Shown here: positions 47,441 through 60,984 of the stretch, piece after piece | Layout: each line of letters begins with the position of its first letter | Position numbering within the stretch: the stretch's first letter is position 1 | NCBI GenBank assembly: GCA_947000775.1 | Contig: CAMQGK010000567.1 | Location: forward strand, 16,321,501 to 16,385,500 | Origin: Pterois miles | Taxonomy: Eukaryota; Chordata; Actinopteri; Perciformes; Scorpaenidae | Length of the DNA: 64,000 nt | Direction: 5' to 3' | Translations under genes and position numbers: made by a program | The notes under the pieces: model-generated | Database searches by the model: none | The model's input: only the letters and a program-made list of their open reading frames with translations | What the model was told of the DNA's origin: nothing

Positions 47441-47840
47441 ATCACATAAGAATGAAGGTGAGATGGAGAGAGATGGGTTTAGAGATTGGAGCCGGTCAAG
47501 TGGTGTTGAGGGAAGTAGAGAAACAGAGGTGATGTGGATAAATGAGGAAGAGTAATAAAAAGTTTCGCCGACTGGACGAATAAGGAAAACGTGCTAAGAC
47601 CGCGAGATAGGTGCCCCAATGCAGATGCGCATTTAATATGGATGGCTGGGAAGTGTTATAGGGGCACTAGTGAGTACGGCTGAAATTTGGCATAAGGAAA
47701 TTGGCACACACACACACACACACACATTGGGAAATAAATGCAATCGTATTTTTTGAGATAGAATGAGAAGTATGTAGGAGTACACAGAGTCCAGAGGACA
47801 GTGAAGACAGCTGTAGGAAGGGGGGAGCGAGAAGAAATGT
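47441..47840. other. Degraded, cytosine-poor patch in unit 2
   Basis: Aligned by eye to 63290-63860 and 33260-34230, this stretch keeps the order of words but has lost many short pieces, mostly ones containing C. For example 'gaaggctgagcatagcc' became 'gaaggtgagatgg'. It covers the 5' part of the piggyBac element, which is therefore shortened here. Confidence 0.65.
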
Positions 47841-48591
47841 TCCAAGCAGGTGATGCAGAGAGCAGTAGCGAGAGCAGCAGCAGCAGCAGTGATGAGGAGG
47901 TCCAAGACCAAGATGCGAGCACCAGTGTCCAAGCTGCAACAAAGAGGTCAGCTGCTTCTACACGACGAAAGAAAGGAAAAGTGGTGTGGAAGACAGTAAA
48001 ACAGAGTCAGAGCTCTGCAAAAAATGTTCCAGTGTGGCGAGGTGCTCTCCCAGACAGTGACTCAATCAGACTGCCTAGTGATTATTTCAGACAGTTTTTT
48101 GACACTGAGTCAAAGAGGTCCGTGCCGATGCTGTGGGTCACTGGCCACAAATCGACAGTGTGCGGCAATGCTGCAAATGCCCCAAGTGCATGAGCCACAC
48201 TGGCATCAAGAGTGCAAAATGTGACGTTCACCTGTGCCTGACCAAGAACAACGACTGCTTCTGTGCATTCCACGAGTGAGAGGAAAGGGTAAAAATGTAA
48301 AATGTTATCTGTTCTGTTTAAAATCAGATGTTAGAATGTGTTCTGTATGTTATTTGTTGTTTGTTTTCTGTTGTGTTATAAATAAAACATCATTTTTTAC
48401 TGTTATATGACTGTGTTATTATTGACCATCATGCCCGTTGTTGCAAATTTGCAAAACACCCAAATTTCTATTTATTTTTTGTGCTATAGTCAAATGAAGA
48501 ATCTCAACATAATTTACCATCTACTTAAAGGCAAAAACACATAAAACAGTTTTTATATACAGCTATAGGAATTCAGGCGTTGAAGGGTTAA
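47841..48591 (+). pseudogene. Internally deleted piggyBac element across units 2/3
   Basis: Here the N-terminal frame reads through (acidic serine run, RRKKGKVVWKTVK, SDYFRQFFD), then enters a non-homologous 30-codon tail and stops. The C-terminal cysteine-rich domain lies in another frame, ending at 48277-48279. No catalytic core is present. The 3' end abuts TTAA at 48588-48591. Confidence 0.7.
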
Positions 48592-48633
48592 ATTCTCTGA
48601 TTCACTTTCTTAAATGTGGATATTCTTTGGTTT

Positions 48634-48923
48634 AGAAGAAGAAGATATTCCTTTATTAGTCCCACAGTGGGGAAATTCAGTTTTACACTCTGTTGTTCAC
48701 ACAGTACATATACATGTGTCAATGGAGAGATGTCAGAGTGAGGGGGCTGCTCCTGACAAGCGCCCAGAGCAGTTGGGGGTTTGGTGCCTTGCTCAGGGGC
48801 ACCTCAGCAGTGCCCAAGAGGTAAACCTCTCCAGCAACCAGTTGGTCTTGGTCCATGGGGGACTTGAACCGGCGCCCTCCGCATCCTAACCCAAGTCCTT
48901 ACGGACTGAGCTACTGCCACCCC
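48634..48923 (-). mobile_element. tRNA-derived SINE, unit 3
   Basis: Same insertion site and nearly the same sequence as 35000-35289, so it was duplicated with the unit and not inserted twice. Confidence 0.85.
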
Positions 48924-49524
48924 TTTATGCCTCTGCGACTGTAAACTCAACATATTTGAGATGTGTACGAACCAAGACATTTGAGGACATTATCTTCAAC
49001 ACTAAACATTTTTCACCATTTTCTGCAATTTTACAGACTAAAAAGCTAATCAATTAAACGAGAAAATATTCAACAGATTAATCAATAATGAAAATAATGG
49101 TTAGTTGCAGCACTATGTTTAACCACATCTCAGTTGTCATCAACTCTTCACCGCCAGGTTTTGCATCGGCTCTGTCTGACTGCTTGAGTATGCTGCTCCT
49201 GTTTAACCAGTGTCTGTACACACAAAAATACTCTTAACTTTAATTACTTTAATTATTTTATATTGTTTTATCTTACTTGTACTCACATGCTTGACATTTA
49301 TTTTTTAGTAAAATTAGCACATCATTTACCATAGACCACACAATAACACTAACTTGTAGTTAGTGATAAATAAATAAACAAACAAATAAATGGATTTTTT
49401 AAATGTATTTATTAATTGATTAATTAGGGGGTGGAGAGGTAAAGTAAAGTGAGGGAATAGAGTAGAGGGAAGGTGAGAGAACATCCTGGGTCTCACTGGC
49501 AGGGCTTGTGTCTAGATGACTGTT
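48924..49524. other. AT-rich spacer of unit 3
   Basis: Same as 35290-35889. No gene is seen. Confidence 0.5.
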
Positions 49525-49821
49525 CACTTGATGACATGACAGCTTTGTCCATTTCTGGGCTTGTGACTGGATGGCATCTTGGTTGGCTTCTTACGATTGT
49601 GGCCTGCAGATGTGTTGCCTGTGCTGTCAGAATCACTCGATTTTTTTCTGCTGAGATTTTGAGTCAGTCACTGACTCAACGGCCTCATTCAAATCCAGCT
49701 TTGTTGCTTGTCTGTCTCTGTCAAGCTGGACATCTTCATCTGTCACATTTAGCGTTTCCAGAGAGGCAGATGTCAAGTCTGCCTCAATAACAGTTTTCCT
49801 GTCCTCACTGGAGCCCACCAA
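49525..49821 (-). pseudogene. Decayed duplicate of the large gene's 3' end, unit 3
   Basis: As in units 1 and 2, but with one extra T in a T run (about 49640-49646) that shifts the frame soon after the QQKK motif. Confidence 0.7.
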
Positions 49822-49923
49822 AGATTTTTTGAAATGTATTTATTAATTGATTAATTAGGGGATGGGGAGGTAAAGTAAATTGAGGGAATAGAGTAGAGGG
49901 AAGGTGAGAGAACATCCTGGGGC

Positions 49924-52900
49924 TCACTGGCAGGGCTTGTGTCTAGATGACTGCTCACTTGATGACATGACATCTTTGTCCATTTCTGGGCTTGTGACCG
50001 GATGGATCCTATTGATATGGCGTTTTGTTAAGTGGCGCCACCAAGATGGTCTTTTGATACATGCAGGTGGGATAGTGCAGCAGGTAGCATCATGGACAGT
50101 TGAAGGTCCTGCACTCTCTGAGGCTGCCGCAGCCTCAGGGGTGCATTCCTTGTGGGACTTGACAGTTTTATCCACATCCTGTTGGTTTCGATGCTTGAAT
50201 TTTATCCTTAGGGTCACATCAAGCAAGCATCTCCAAAGGCCCTTTGGCTTCGTACGATTGTGGCCTGCAGATGTCTTGCCTGTGCTGTCAGAATCACTGG
50301 ATTTTTTCTGCTGAGATTTTGAGTCAGTCACTGACTCAACGGCCTCATTCAAATCCAGCTTTGTTGCTTGTCTGTCACTGTCGAGTTGGACATCATCTGT
50401 CTCATTTTTGGTTTCCAGAGGGAGAGGAGGAGACATCAAGTCTGCCTCAATAGCAGCCATGACATCCTCCTCTGTTTCAGATGCGAGTGAACTCACACTG
50501 TTACATGGGATGTTGGCATCACCCTCGAGAATGGACTGTAAAGATGTGTCCTCCCATGTCTGATCCTCATCCTCTGAATTATAATCCACTGACTCCAGAG
50601 GGGACTTGTCCACCACTCTGGGGCTGATGCAGAAGGTGCCTTGAGGAGAAGAGGAGGAGGATTTGTATCTAGATGACTGGTCACTCGATGACATGTCAGC
50701 TTTGTCCATTTCTGGGCTTGTGACCGGATGGATCCTATTAATATGGCGTTTTGTTAAGCGGCGCCACCAAGATGGCCTTTTGGTACATGCAGGTGGGATA
50801 CTGCGGCAGGTATCATGATGGACAGATGAAGGCCCTGCACTCTCTGAGGCTGCCACAGCCTCAGGGGTCACTTTCTTGGGGGACTTGGCAGTTTTATCCG
50901 CATTCTGTTGGGTTCGATGCTTGAATTTTATCCCTAGGTTCACATTAAGCAAGCATTTCAAAAGACCCTTTGGCTTCTTACGATTGTGGCCTGCAGATGT
51001 CTTGTCTGTGCTGTAAGAATCTCTGGATTTTTTCTGCTGATATTTTGAGTCAGTCATTTCCAGGGGGGCAGGTGTCAAGTCTGCCTCAATAGCAGTTTTC
51101 CTGTCCTCATTGGAGCCCACCGAAGAAGTGGCAGACTTCTCAAGACTTGATGGGACTGATGTTGAGTCACTGTCTGGTTGGAAATCTGTCACATTCATCG
51201 TTTCCAGAGGGGCAGACGTCAAGTCTGCCTCAAAAGCAGCCTTGTTGTCCTCACTGGATCTTATTGAGGGAGCGGCAGACATCTCAGGACATGATGGGAT
51301 GGACGTTGAGTCAAGGTCTATTTGGGCATCTTCATCTGTCACATTCATAATTTCCAGAGGGACAGATGTCAAGTCTGCCTCAATAGCAACCTTCCTGTCC
51401 TCACTGGAGCTGAATGAGGGAAGTGTAGACATGTCAGGACATGGGGGAATCACTGTCTGGTTGGAATCACTGTCTGGTCGGCAATCGTCATCTGGCATAT
51501 TTATCGGCTCCAGAGGGACAGATGGTAAGTCTGCCTCGATGTCAGTCTTGTCGTCCTCACTGGAGCTGATTGAGGCAGTGGCAGACATCTCAGGAAATGA
51601 TGGGATGGATGTTGAGCCAAGGTCTAGTTGGACATCTTCATCTGGGACATTTATTGGTCCCAGAGGGACAGTTGGCAAGTCTGCCTCAATAGCAGCCTTC
51701 CTGTCCTCACTGGAGCTGAATGAGGGTGGTGCTGAAGTCTCAGGACAGGATGGAATGGACATTGAGTCAAGGTCTAGTTGGACATCTTCATCTGGCACAT
51801 TTATCAGTTCCAGAGGGACAGTTGGCAAGTCTGCCTCAATAGCAGCCTTCCTGTCCTCACTGGAGCTGAATGAGGGCGGTGCTGACGTCTCAGGACACGA
51901 TGGAATGGATGTTGAGTCAAGGTCTAGTTGGACATCTTCATCTGGCACATTTATCGGTTCCAGAGGGACAGTTGGAAAGTCTGCCTCAATTGCAGTCTTC
52001 TCGTCCTCACTGGAACTGATTGAGGGAGTCGCAGACATCTCAGAACACGATGGAATGGATGTTGAGTCAAGGTCTAGTTGGACATCTTCATCTGGCACAT
52101 TTATCGGATCCAGAGGAAAAGATGTCAAGTCTGCCTCAATTGCAGTCTTGGCGTCCTCACTGGAACTGATTGAGGCAGTGGCAGATGTCCCAGGACATGA
52201 TGGGATGGATGTTGAGTCATGGTCTAGTTGGACATCTTCATATGGCACATTTATCGGCTCCAGGGGGACAGATGGTAAGTCTGCCTCGATTGCAGTGTTG
52301 TCGTCCTCACTGGAGCTGATTGAGGCAGTGGCAGACATCTCAGGAGATGATGGAATAGATGTTGAGTTAAGGTCTAGTTGGATATCTTCATCTGGCACAT
52401 TTATCGGATCCAGAGGGACAGATATCAAGTCTGCCTCAATTGCAGTCTTGGCGTCCTCACTGGAACTGATTGAGGCAGTGGCAGATGTCTCAGGACAGGA
52501 TGGGATGGATGTTGAGTCATGGTCTAGTTGGACATCTTCATATGGCACATTTATCGGCTCCAGGGGGACAGATGGTAAGTCTGCCTCTATTGCAGTGTTG
52601 TCGTCCTCACTGGAGCTGATTGAGGCAGTGGCAGACATCTCAGGAGATGATGGAATAGATGTTGAGTTAAAGTCTAGTTGGATATCTTCATCTGGCACAT
52701 TTATCGGATCCAGAGGGACAGATATCAAGTCTGTCTCAATTGCTGTCTTGGCGTCCTCACTGGAACTGATTGAGGCAGTGGCAGATGTCTCAGGACAGGA
52801 TGGGATGGATGTTGAGTCATGGTCTAGTTGGACATCTTCATATGGCACATTCATCGGCTCCAGGGGGAAAGATATCAAGTCTGCCTCAATTGCAGTCTTG

Positions 52901-55900
52901 GCGTCCTCACTGGAACTGATTGAGGCAGTGGCAGATGTCTCAGGACATGATGGGATGGATGTTGAGTCATGGTCTAGTTGGACATCTTCATATGGCACAT
53001 TTATCGGCTCCAGGGGGACAGATGGTAAGTCTGCCTCGATTGCAGTGTTGTCGTCCTCACTGGAGCTGATTGAGGCAGTGGCAGACATCTCAGGAGATGA
53101 TGGAATAGATGTTGAGTTAAGGTCTAGTTGGATATCTTCATCTGGCACATTTATCGGATCCAGAGGGACAGATATCAAGTCTGCCTCAATTGCAGTCTTG
53201 GCGTCCTCACTGGAACTGATTGAGGCAGTGGCAGATGTCTCAGGACAGGATGGGATGGATGTTGAGTCATGGTCTAGTTGGACATCTTCATATGGCACAT
53301 TCATCGGCTCCAGGGGGAAAGATATCAAGTCTGCCTCAATTGCAGTCTTGGCGTCCTCACTGGAACTGATTGAGGCAGTGGCAGATGTCTCAGGACATGA
53401 TGGGATGGATGTTGAGTCATGGTCTAGTTGGACATCTTCATATGGCACATTTATCGGCTCCAGGGGGACAGATGGTAAGTCTGCCTCGATTGCAGTGTTG
53501 TCGTCCTCACTGGAGCTGATTGAGGCAGTGGCAGACATCTCAGGAGATGATGGAATAGATGTTGAGTTAAGGTCTAGTTGGATATCTTCATCTGGCACAT
53601 TTATCGGATCCAGAGGGACAGATATCAAGTCTGCCTCAATTGCAGTCTTGGCGTCCTCACTGGAACTGATTGAGGCAGTGGCAGATGTCTCAGGACATGA
53701 TGGGATGGATGTTGAGTCATGGTCTAGTTGGACATCATATGGCACATTTATCGGCTCCATGGGGAAAGATGGTAAGTCTGCCTCGATTGCAGTGTTGTCA
53801 TCGTCACTGGAGCTGATTGAGGCAGTGGCAGACATCTCAGGAGATGATGGGATGGATGTTAAGTCAAGGTCTGGTTGGACATCTTCATCTGGCACATTTA
53901 TTGGTTCCAGGGGGACAGTTGGCAAGTCTGCCTCAATAGCAACCTTCTTGTCCTCACTGGAGCTGATTGAGGGTAGTGCTGACATGTCAGGACATCGAGG
54001 GAATCACTGTCTGGTTGGAGTCAATGTCTGGTTGGAAATTGTCATCTGGCACATTTATCGGTTCCAGAGGGACAGATGGTAAGTCTGCCTCGATGTCAGT
54101 TTTGTCGTCCTCACTGGAGCTGATTGAGGCAGTGGCAGACATCTCAGGAGATGATGGGATGGATATTGAGTCAAGGTCTTGTTGGACATCTTCATCTGGC
54201 ACATTTATTGGTCCCAGAGGGACAGTTGGCAAGTCTGCCTCAATAGCAGCCTTCCTGTCCTCACTGGAGCTGAATGAGGGTGGTGCTGAAGTCTCAGGAC
54301 AGGATGGAATGGACATTGAGTCAAGGTCTAGTTGGACATCTTCATCTGGCACAATTATCAGTTCCAGAGGGACAGTTGGCAAGTCTGCCTCAATGCAGCT
54401 TGATGGGTGAATGAGGGGGGTGCGTAGGACACGAGGATGGGTTGGTAGGTTAGTTGGATTGGAATTGGTTCAGAGGGACAGGGAAGTCTGTAATTGAGTT
54501 GTACTGGAACTGATTGAGGGAGGAGACATAGACAGATGGAATGGATGTGAGTAGGTGTTGGATTGGAATTGGATAGAGGAAAGATGTAGTGATGGTGGGC
54601 TACTGGAATGATTGAGGAGTGGAGATGTCAGGATGATGGGATGGATGTGAGTAGGTTAGTTGGACATTATAGGCACATTTGGTAGGGGGACAGATGGTAG
54701 TTGCCTGATTGAGTGTTGTGTTAGGAGCTGATTGAGGAGTGGAGACATTAGGAGATGATGGAATAGATGTTGAGTTGGTTAGTTGGTTATGGCATTGGAT
54801 AGAGGGAAGATAAGTGCTAATTGAGCTTGGGTACTGGAATGATTGAGGAGTGGAGATGTTAGGAAGGATGGGATGGATGTTGAGTATGGTTGTTGGACAT
54901 CTATTGGACATTTAGGCTAGGGGGAAGATGGTAAGTCTGCCTCTTGAGTGTTGTGTCTATGGAGGATTGAGGAGGGAGACATAGGAGATGAGGAATAGAT
55001 GTTGAGTTAAGTTGTTGGATTCTAGGAGGATAGAGGGAAGATTAAGTCTGTTAATGTGTGGGACTGGAATGTTGAGGAGTGGAGATGTCTAGGAAGGATG
55101 GGATGGATGTTGAGTAGGTTGTTGGACATATAGGATAGGTAGGGGAAGATTGCTGTAATGAGTTTGGCGCTACTGGAAGATTGGGAGTGGAGATGTAGGA
55201 AGATGGGATGGATGTTGAGTATGGTGTTGGACATTATATGGAATTTGGTAGGGGGACAGATGGTAAGTCTGCTGATTGCAGTGTTGTGTACTGGAGCTGA
55301 TTGAGGAGTGGAGACATAGGAGATGATGGAATAGATGTTGAGTTAGGTTAGTTGGATTTCATTGGATTTATGGATAGAGGGACAGATATAAGTCTGCCTA
55401 TTGAGTTGGCGCTACTGGAACTGATTGAGGAGTGGAGATGTAGGACAGGATGGGATGGATGTTGAGTATGGTCTAGTTGGAATATAGGCACATATGGTAG
55501 GGGAAAGATTAAGTCTGCTAATTGAGTCTTGGCGCCTACTGGAATGATTGAGGAGTGGAGATGTAGGACAGATGGGATGGATGTTGAGTATGGTTAGTGG
55601 ACATATAGGAATTTGGCTCAGGGGGACAGATGGTAAGTCTGTGTGAGTGTTGTCGCCTCTGGAGCTGATTGAGGAGTGGAGCATAGGAGATGATGGAATA
55701 GATGTTGAGTTAAGGTCTAGTTGGATCATCTGGCAATTTGGTCAGAGGGAAGATATAGTCTGCCTAATTGAGTCTGGGTCTCACTGGAACTGATTGAGGA
55801 GTGGAGAGTAGGAAGATGGGATGGATGTGAGTCATGGTAGTTGGACATATAGGCACATTATCGGCTCCATGGGGAAAGATGGTAAGTCTGCCTCGATTGC

Positions 55901-58693
55901 AGTGTTGTCATCCTCACTGGAGCTGATTGAGGCAGTGGCAGACATCTCAGGACATGATGGGATGGACGTTGAGTCAAGGTCTAGTTGGACATCTTCATCT
56001 GGCACATTTATTGGTCCCAGAGGGACAGTTGGCAAGTCTGCCTCAATAGCAGCCTTCCTGTCCTCACTGGAGCTGAATGAGGGTGGTGCTGACGTCTCAG
56101 GACACGATGGAATGGACATTGAGTCAAGGTCTAGTTGGACATCTTCATCTGGCACAATTATCAGTTCCAGAGGGACAGATGTCAAGTCTGCCTCAATTGC
56201 AGTTTTGTCGTCCTCACTGGAGCTGATTGAGGCAGTGGCAGACATCTCAGGAGATGATGGGATGTATGTTAAGTCAAGGTCTTGTTGGACATCTTCATCT
56301 GGCACATTTATTGGTCCCAGAGGGACAGTTGGCAAATCTGCCTCAATAGCAGCCTTCCTGTCCTCACTGGAGCTGAATGAGGGTGGTGCTGACGTCTCAG
56401 GACACGATGGAATGGACATTGAGTCAAAGTCTAGTTGGACATCTTCATCTGGCACAATTATCAGTTGCAGAGGGACAGATGTCAAGTCTGCCTCAATTGC
56501 AGTTTTGTCGTCCTCACTGGAGCTGATTGAGGCAATGGCAGACATCTCAGGAGATGATGGGATGGATGTTAAGTCAAGGTCTAGTTGGACATCTTCATCT
56601 GGCACATTTATTGGTTCCAGGGGGACAGTTGGCAAGTCTGCCTCAATAGCAACCTTCCTGTCCTCACTGGAGCTGATTGAGGGAAGTGCTGACATGTCAG
56701 GACATGGGGGAATCACTGTCTGGTTGGAATCACTGTCTGGTTGGAAATCGTCATCTGGCACATTTATCGGCTTCAGAGGGACAGATGATAAGTCTGCCTC
56801 GATGTCTGTCTTGTCGTCCTCACTGGAGCTGATTGAGGCAGTGGCAGACATCTCAGGACATGATGGGATAGATATTGAGTCAAGGTCTAGTTGGACATCT
56901 TCATCTGGCACAATTATCGGTTCCAGAGGGACAGATGTCAAGTCTGCCTCAGTTGCAGTCTTGTCGTCCTCACTGGAGCTTAATGAGGGAGTGGCAGACA
57001 TCTCAGGACATGATGGGATGGACATTGAATCAATGTCTGGTTGGACATCTTCATCTGGCACATCTATCGGCTTCAGAGGGACAGATGTCAAGTCTGCCTC
57101 AACAGCAGCTTTCCTGTCCTCACTGGAGCTGATTGAGGGAAGTGCTAACATGTCAGGACATGGGGGAATCACTGTCTGGTTGGAATCACTGTCTGGTTGG
57201 AAATCGTCATCTGGCACATTTATCAGTTCCAGAGGGACAGATGTCAAGTCTGCCTCAATTGCAGTGTTGTCGTCCTCACTGGAGCTTAATAAGGGAGTGG
57301 CAGACGTCTCAGGACATGATGGGATGGACATTGAATCAATGTCTGGTTGGACATCTTCATCTGGCACATCTATCGGCTCCAGAGGGACAGATGTCAAGTC
57401 TGCCTCAACAGCAGCTTTCCTGTCCTCACTGGAGCTGATTGAGGGAAGTGCTGACATGTCAGGACATGGGGGAATCACTGTCTGGTTGGAATCACTGTCT
57501 GGTTGGAAATCGTCATCTGGCACATTTATCGGCTCCAGAGGGACAGATGTCAAGTCTGCTGCAATTGCGGTCTTGTCGTCCTCACTGGAGCTTAATGAGG
57601 GAGTGGCAGACATCTCAGGACATGATGGGATGGACATTGAATCAATGTCTGGTTGGACATCTTCATCTGGCACATCTATCGGCTCCAGAGGGACAGATGT
57701 CAAGTCTGCCTCAACAGCAGCTTTCCTGTTCTCACTGGAGCTGATTGAGGGAAGTGCTGACATGTCAGGACATGGGGGAATCACTGTCTGGTTGGAATCA
57801 CTGTCTGGTTGGAAATCGTCATCTGGCACATTTATCGGCTCCAGAGGGACAGCTGTCAAGTCTGCCGCAATTGCGGTCTTGTCGTCCTCACTGGAGCTGA
57901 TTGAGGGCATGGCAGACGTCTCAGGACATGATGGGATGAATGAGTCACTGACTAGTTGGACATCTTCATCTGGCACATTTATCGGATCAAGAGGGACAGA
58001 TGTCAAGTCTGCCTCAACAGCAGCTTTCCTGTCCTCACTACAGCCCACTGAGAAAGTGGCAGAAATCTCAAGACATATGGTGATGGATGTTGAGCGACTG
58101 TCTAGTTGGACATCTTCAGCTTCCTCAATAGCAGCCTTCCTGTCTTTACTAGAGCCCACTGAGAAAATGGACACGGGGGTGACGGCTGTTGAGTCAAGTA
58201 ATTCTTCAGTGTGTTTTGACTTAATGTCCTTTCCTGAATCCTGTCTTTTTCTTTGCTGGTTCCTTTTTCGTGATATGAATGTCGGCAACAGCTTCAAAAA
58301 AGAAGTCTTCTTCTTCTTCTTGAATTTTCTCTCACTTCGCCTGCATGTATTCACCACAGTGACCGGGTATTTTTCTCCTTGGTGCTCTGCAAAAGCTCGC
58401 CGGAGATTAAAAAACCTGTTCAAATACAGCTCTACCTTTTTGTTGACACGTTGAACTGCTGAGGAGTCATCTTCCTCATCAGCCTCTGACTTGGAGTGTT
58501 CCTCAGCCTTCCATCTTGAGACATTCTGTAACAGTTCGTCAATGTTTTGCTCAACCCGTTCCTGTATAGAATCAATGACCTTCGAGTAAGTTTCAGAGGT
58601 GTCTGAGGAGTCTGAAACTGAGGTGCTGTTGAAGAGGGTGGAGAGTGAAGCTGCCACCTCTTTGAAATATTCCTTTTCTTTAAGGTTTGTCAT
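49924..58693 (-). CDS. Large acidic-repeat gene, copy 3, degraded in the middle
   Basis: The ATG end (58693 down to about 55850, 953 codons) and the C-terminal end (53985 down to 49924, 1353 codons) are open and match the intact copy. Between them a one-base insertion at about 53993 and a cytosine-depleted patch at 54395-55850 destroy the frame. If the patch is an assembly fault, this copy may be intact and longer than copy 2, at roughly 2900 residues judging from its 8.8 kb span. Its N-terminal repeats match copy 1. It could equally be a pseudogene. I keep it as a gene with an unresolved interior. Confidence 0.6.
51055..58165 (-). repeat. Coding tandem repeats of gene copy 3
   Basis: 150/156-bp units with at least three 450-bp higher-order blocks between about 52230 and 53760. 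The regular structure is blurred at 54395-55850 and resumes exactly at 55860. Confidence 0.88.
54395..55850. other. Cytosine-depleted patch inside the coding repeats
   Basis: The repeat words are present and in order, but C and its neighbours are missing throughout. 'gaggcagtggcagatgtctcagg' becomes 'gaggagtgg' then 'agatgtagg', and 'gtcgtcctcactgg' becomes 'gtgtactgg'. G runs survive. Both edges are abrupt and flanked by perfect repeat. Confidence 0.8.
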
Positions 58694-59283
58694 CTCTTAA
58701 AAAAACAAAAAACAAAAAAACATTCAATGGCAAACTGTAGAATACGGGTGGTGGTACTAGTACTACTGATTCCACCAAGTATCACCTGTCGAATTGTATA
58801 TGATATGGTATTAACTACAAATTACCATAAAACTTGAAATGAAAATGATCATATATCATATATATCAATATATGTCAGCATGTGTTGAGGCTCAATACAA
58901 CTATGTTGAAGTAATAACAGTAATAGTAGTTTTAAGTACATGCAGCAGCTTTATGACTTGAAAGGTACAGATTAAAGGCACAAGCTGATGGTGTTAGTGC
59001 TTTGATGCCACGCCCCTTTACGCACACGTGCACATGCATGCGCACACTATTTGCACACGTGCACACGCGCGCGCACACACATTCTGTATACTTTTTATTA
59101 AAAAAAAAACACCTTAAAAATGCTAGCTTTTGTGTTTTCAAGCACATATTAAATATACTCATATACTCTGATACTGTGAGCGACGAGAGACAGCAAGTGA
59201 ATGTATGCTTCGGAGTTAGCTGCTCCCCAGAGTTTGAATGAAAAGTGAGTAACTGTTGGCTCCTCTGCAGCGATTCACTCACC
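58694..59283 (-). promoter_or_regulatory. Putative 5' UTR intron of the large gene, unit 3
   Basis: Acceptor and GTGAGT donor (59282-59283) conserved with units 1 and 2. Confidence 0.45.
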
Positions 59284-60325
59284 AACGTAACAATAGCTAA
59301 TTCAACTGACTTCACTTATTATCATAAACTATGCTGTTAAAATATGCTTTATTTATACCGGTCATGCTGTTTTTAATTCTGAAATGTGCGATTATGGCAG
59401 GCCAAGTTAGCTCAAGTAGCAGCACATTAGCACTAGCTAACATAGCGTTAGATTTGAGATAAAGTTCATTAATTAACGTTAACCTTGCTTGTCCTGGTTA
59501 TTTTGATTCAGCCTTTAGCGCACATTTCAGGAGCAAGACCCCACAGTAAGTTGATGTTAGCTAGCTAACATGATGGGCAGGTTCAGGTATAACGAGCCAC
59601 GTTTTTAGCTGATATTTGTATAGATAATTAATAATGTCTGTATGACAGTATGCCGAACTAGCTGTCAGTAGTTTCTGTTTTTATTGTAGCCATGGATGTA
59701 CAGAAAAAATGTGACGGAGTGACTTTAACACCGAAGAAAGCTTAAAATGTGATTATTCTCAGGCAAGCTCTGTAGCGCTTTTCTCTGATTACTAAGCGGA
59801 TTTATGGACGTACATTATATAGACGATTTAACGTTACATGCTGGCCATGTCATCCTCAGTAGGTTAATCGGTCACACTGAGAGATAATCCGTGTTTCATG
59901 TTTGTGTAACGTTATAGGAGGAGATACGACCGCGTTATGACTCTGAGAAGGAGGACGGTTTTCACTCCTCTAACTCCCTCGTTATCTTTGCTCCGCTCCA
60001 CGATGCCTGTCTACAACATGTAACGTCCCGATTTAACCAGTTAAATAGCCGAGGAGCACCTTGAATAGGACGTTTTCCACCTCCCACTGTAATGATGATC
60101 CGAACGGGGATTAAGAGAGTTAAGTGTCAGTTTTCTCTCAGATGATTAATACATAGATTAATTGCAGCAAGTTAAGTATATATGTAAACAGTATACTCCA
60201 GAATAGTGTGTAATGTTACTGTGATTAAGTAATGCTACTTAGTGCTGTCTGTATTAATATAGCAAAATAGAAATTAAGTATATGATGTGGTAAGACAATA
60301 TAACATATTAACATAGAATAGTATG
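59284..60325. other. Upstream region of the large gene, unit 3
   Basis: Near-identical to 29211-30250, apart from a small insertion at about 59915 ('ttataggaggagatacg'). Likely promoter region. Confidence 0.4.
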
Positions 60326-60329
60326 ATAT

Positions 60330-60835
60330 TGTACAGTATAGTATGAGGTATAAGCTACAGTAAAATTTACAATGTAATTAGTAATAATATAAAATATAAC
60401 ATAATATTGTGTAACAGTACAGTAAAAGTACATTATATATATATTGTATATATATATTATATACAGTTTATGTGAGGAAGGATATTTCTTTCATAATATG
60501 TAATTCTATAGTATGAAATCAATCGTATGCATCGTATAATATGTGAAGATATATCAAGTGTAGCAATGAATTGAAATAAATCAGGCGGGCTGTGGTCTCC
60601 ACTGCTGTTGTATTAGTGTATGATATTGTACAGTATAGTATGAGGTATAAGCTACAGTAAATGGTGCAATGTAATTAGAAATAATATTACATAATATAGT
60701 GTAACAGTAGAGTAAGAGTATATGTATGTAATATTCAGTATAGTATGAGGTATAAGCTAAGTAAATGGTATAATGTAATTAGAAATAATATAAAATATAA
60801 AATAAAATAGAGGTATAGTGAGCTACAGTAAAAGG
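60330..60835. repeat. AT-rich minisatellite, unit 3
   Basis: Same roughly 110-bp motif. The right part is rearranged, with a deleted stretch and a shortened last copy relative to units 1 and 2. Confidence 0.8.
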
Positions 60836-60984
60836 GCATTTAAGGCTGAACGATGCAGATCCTCTCCCCTTTTCAGGTGGAATATAAAACAGTTTAATGG
60901 CCTTTTGAAACTGACAATACCGACCTTGTTCTCAAACTCAAAAAACTGGTGATATAGTTTGATGTCTGTCATTCCTGTCATTCT

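Larger units (their letters stand above)
34561..48194. repeat. Tandem array unit 2 (about 13.6 kb)
   Basis: Same order of elements as unit 1, plus the SINE at 35000-35289 and without the unit-1 SINE. It contains the only large gene copy that is open throughout (36289-42792). Its right end (about 47440-47840) is degraded. Confidence 0.9.

Noticed and set aside
22222..58693. CRISPR-like or satellite array
   Set aside because: The repeats are 150/156 bp without spacers, keep one reading frame and are embedded in a gene with unique ends. The organism is a vertebrate.
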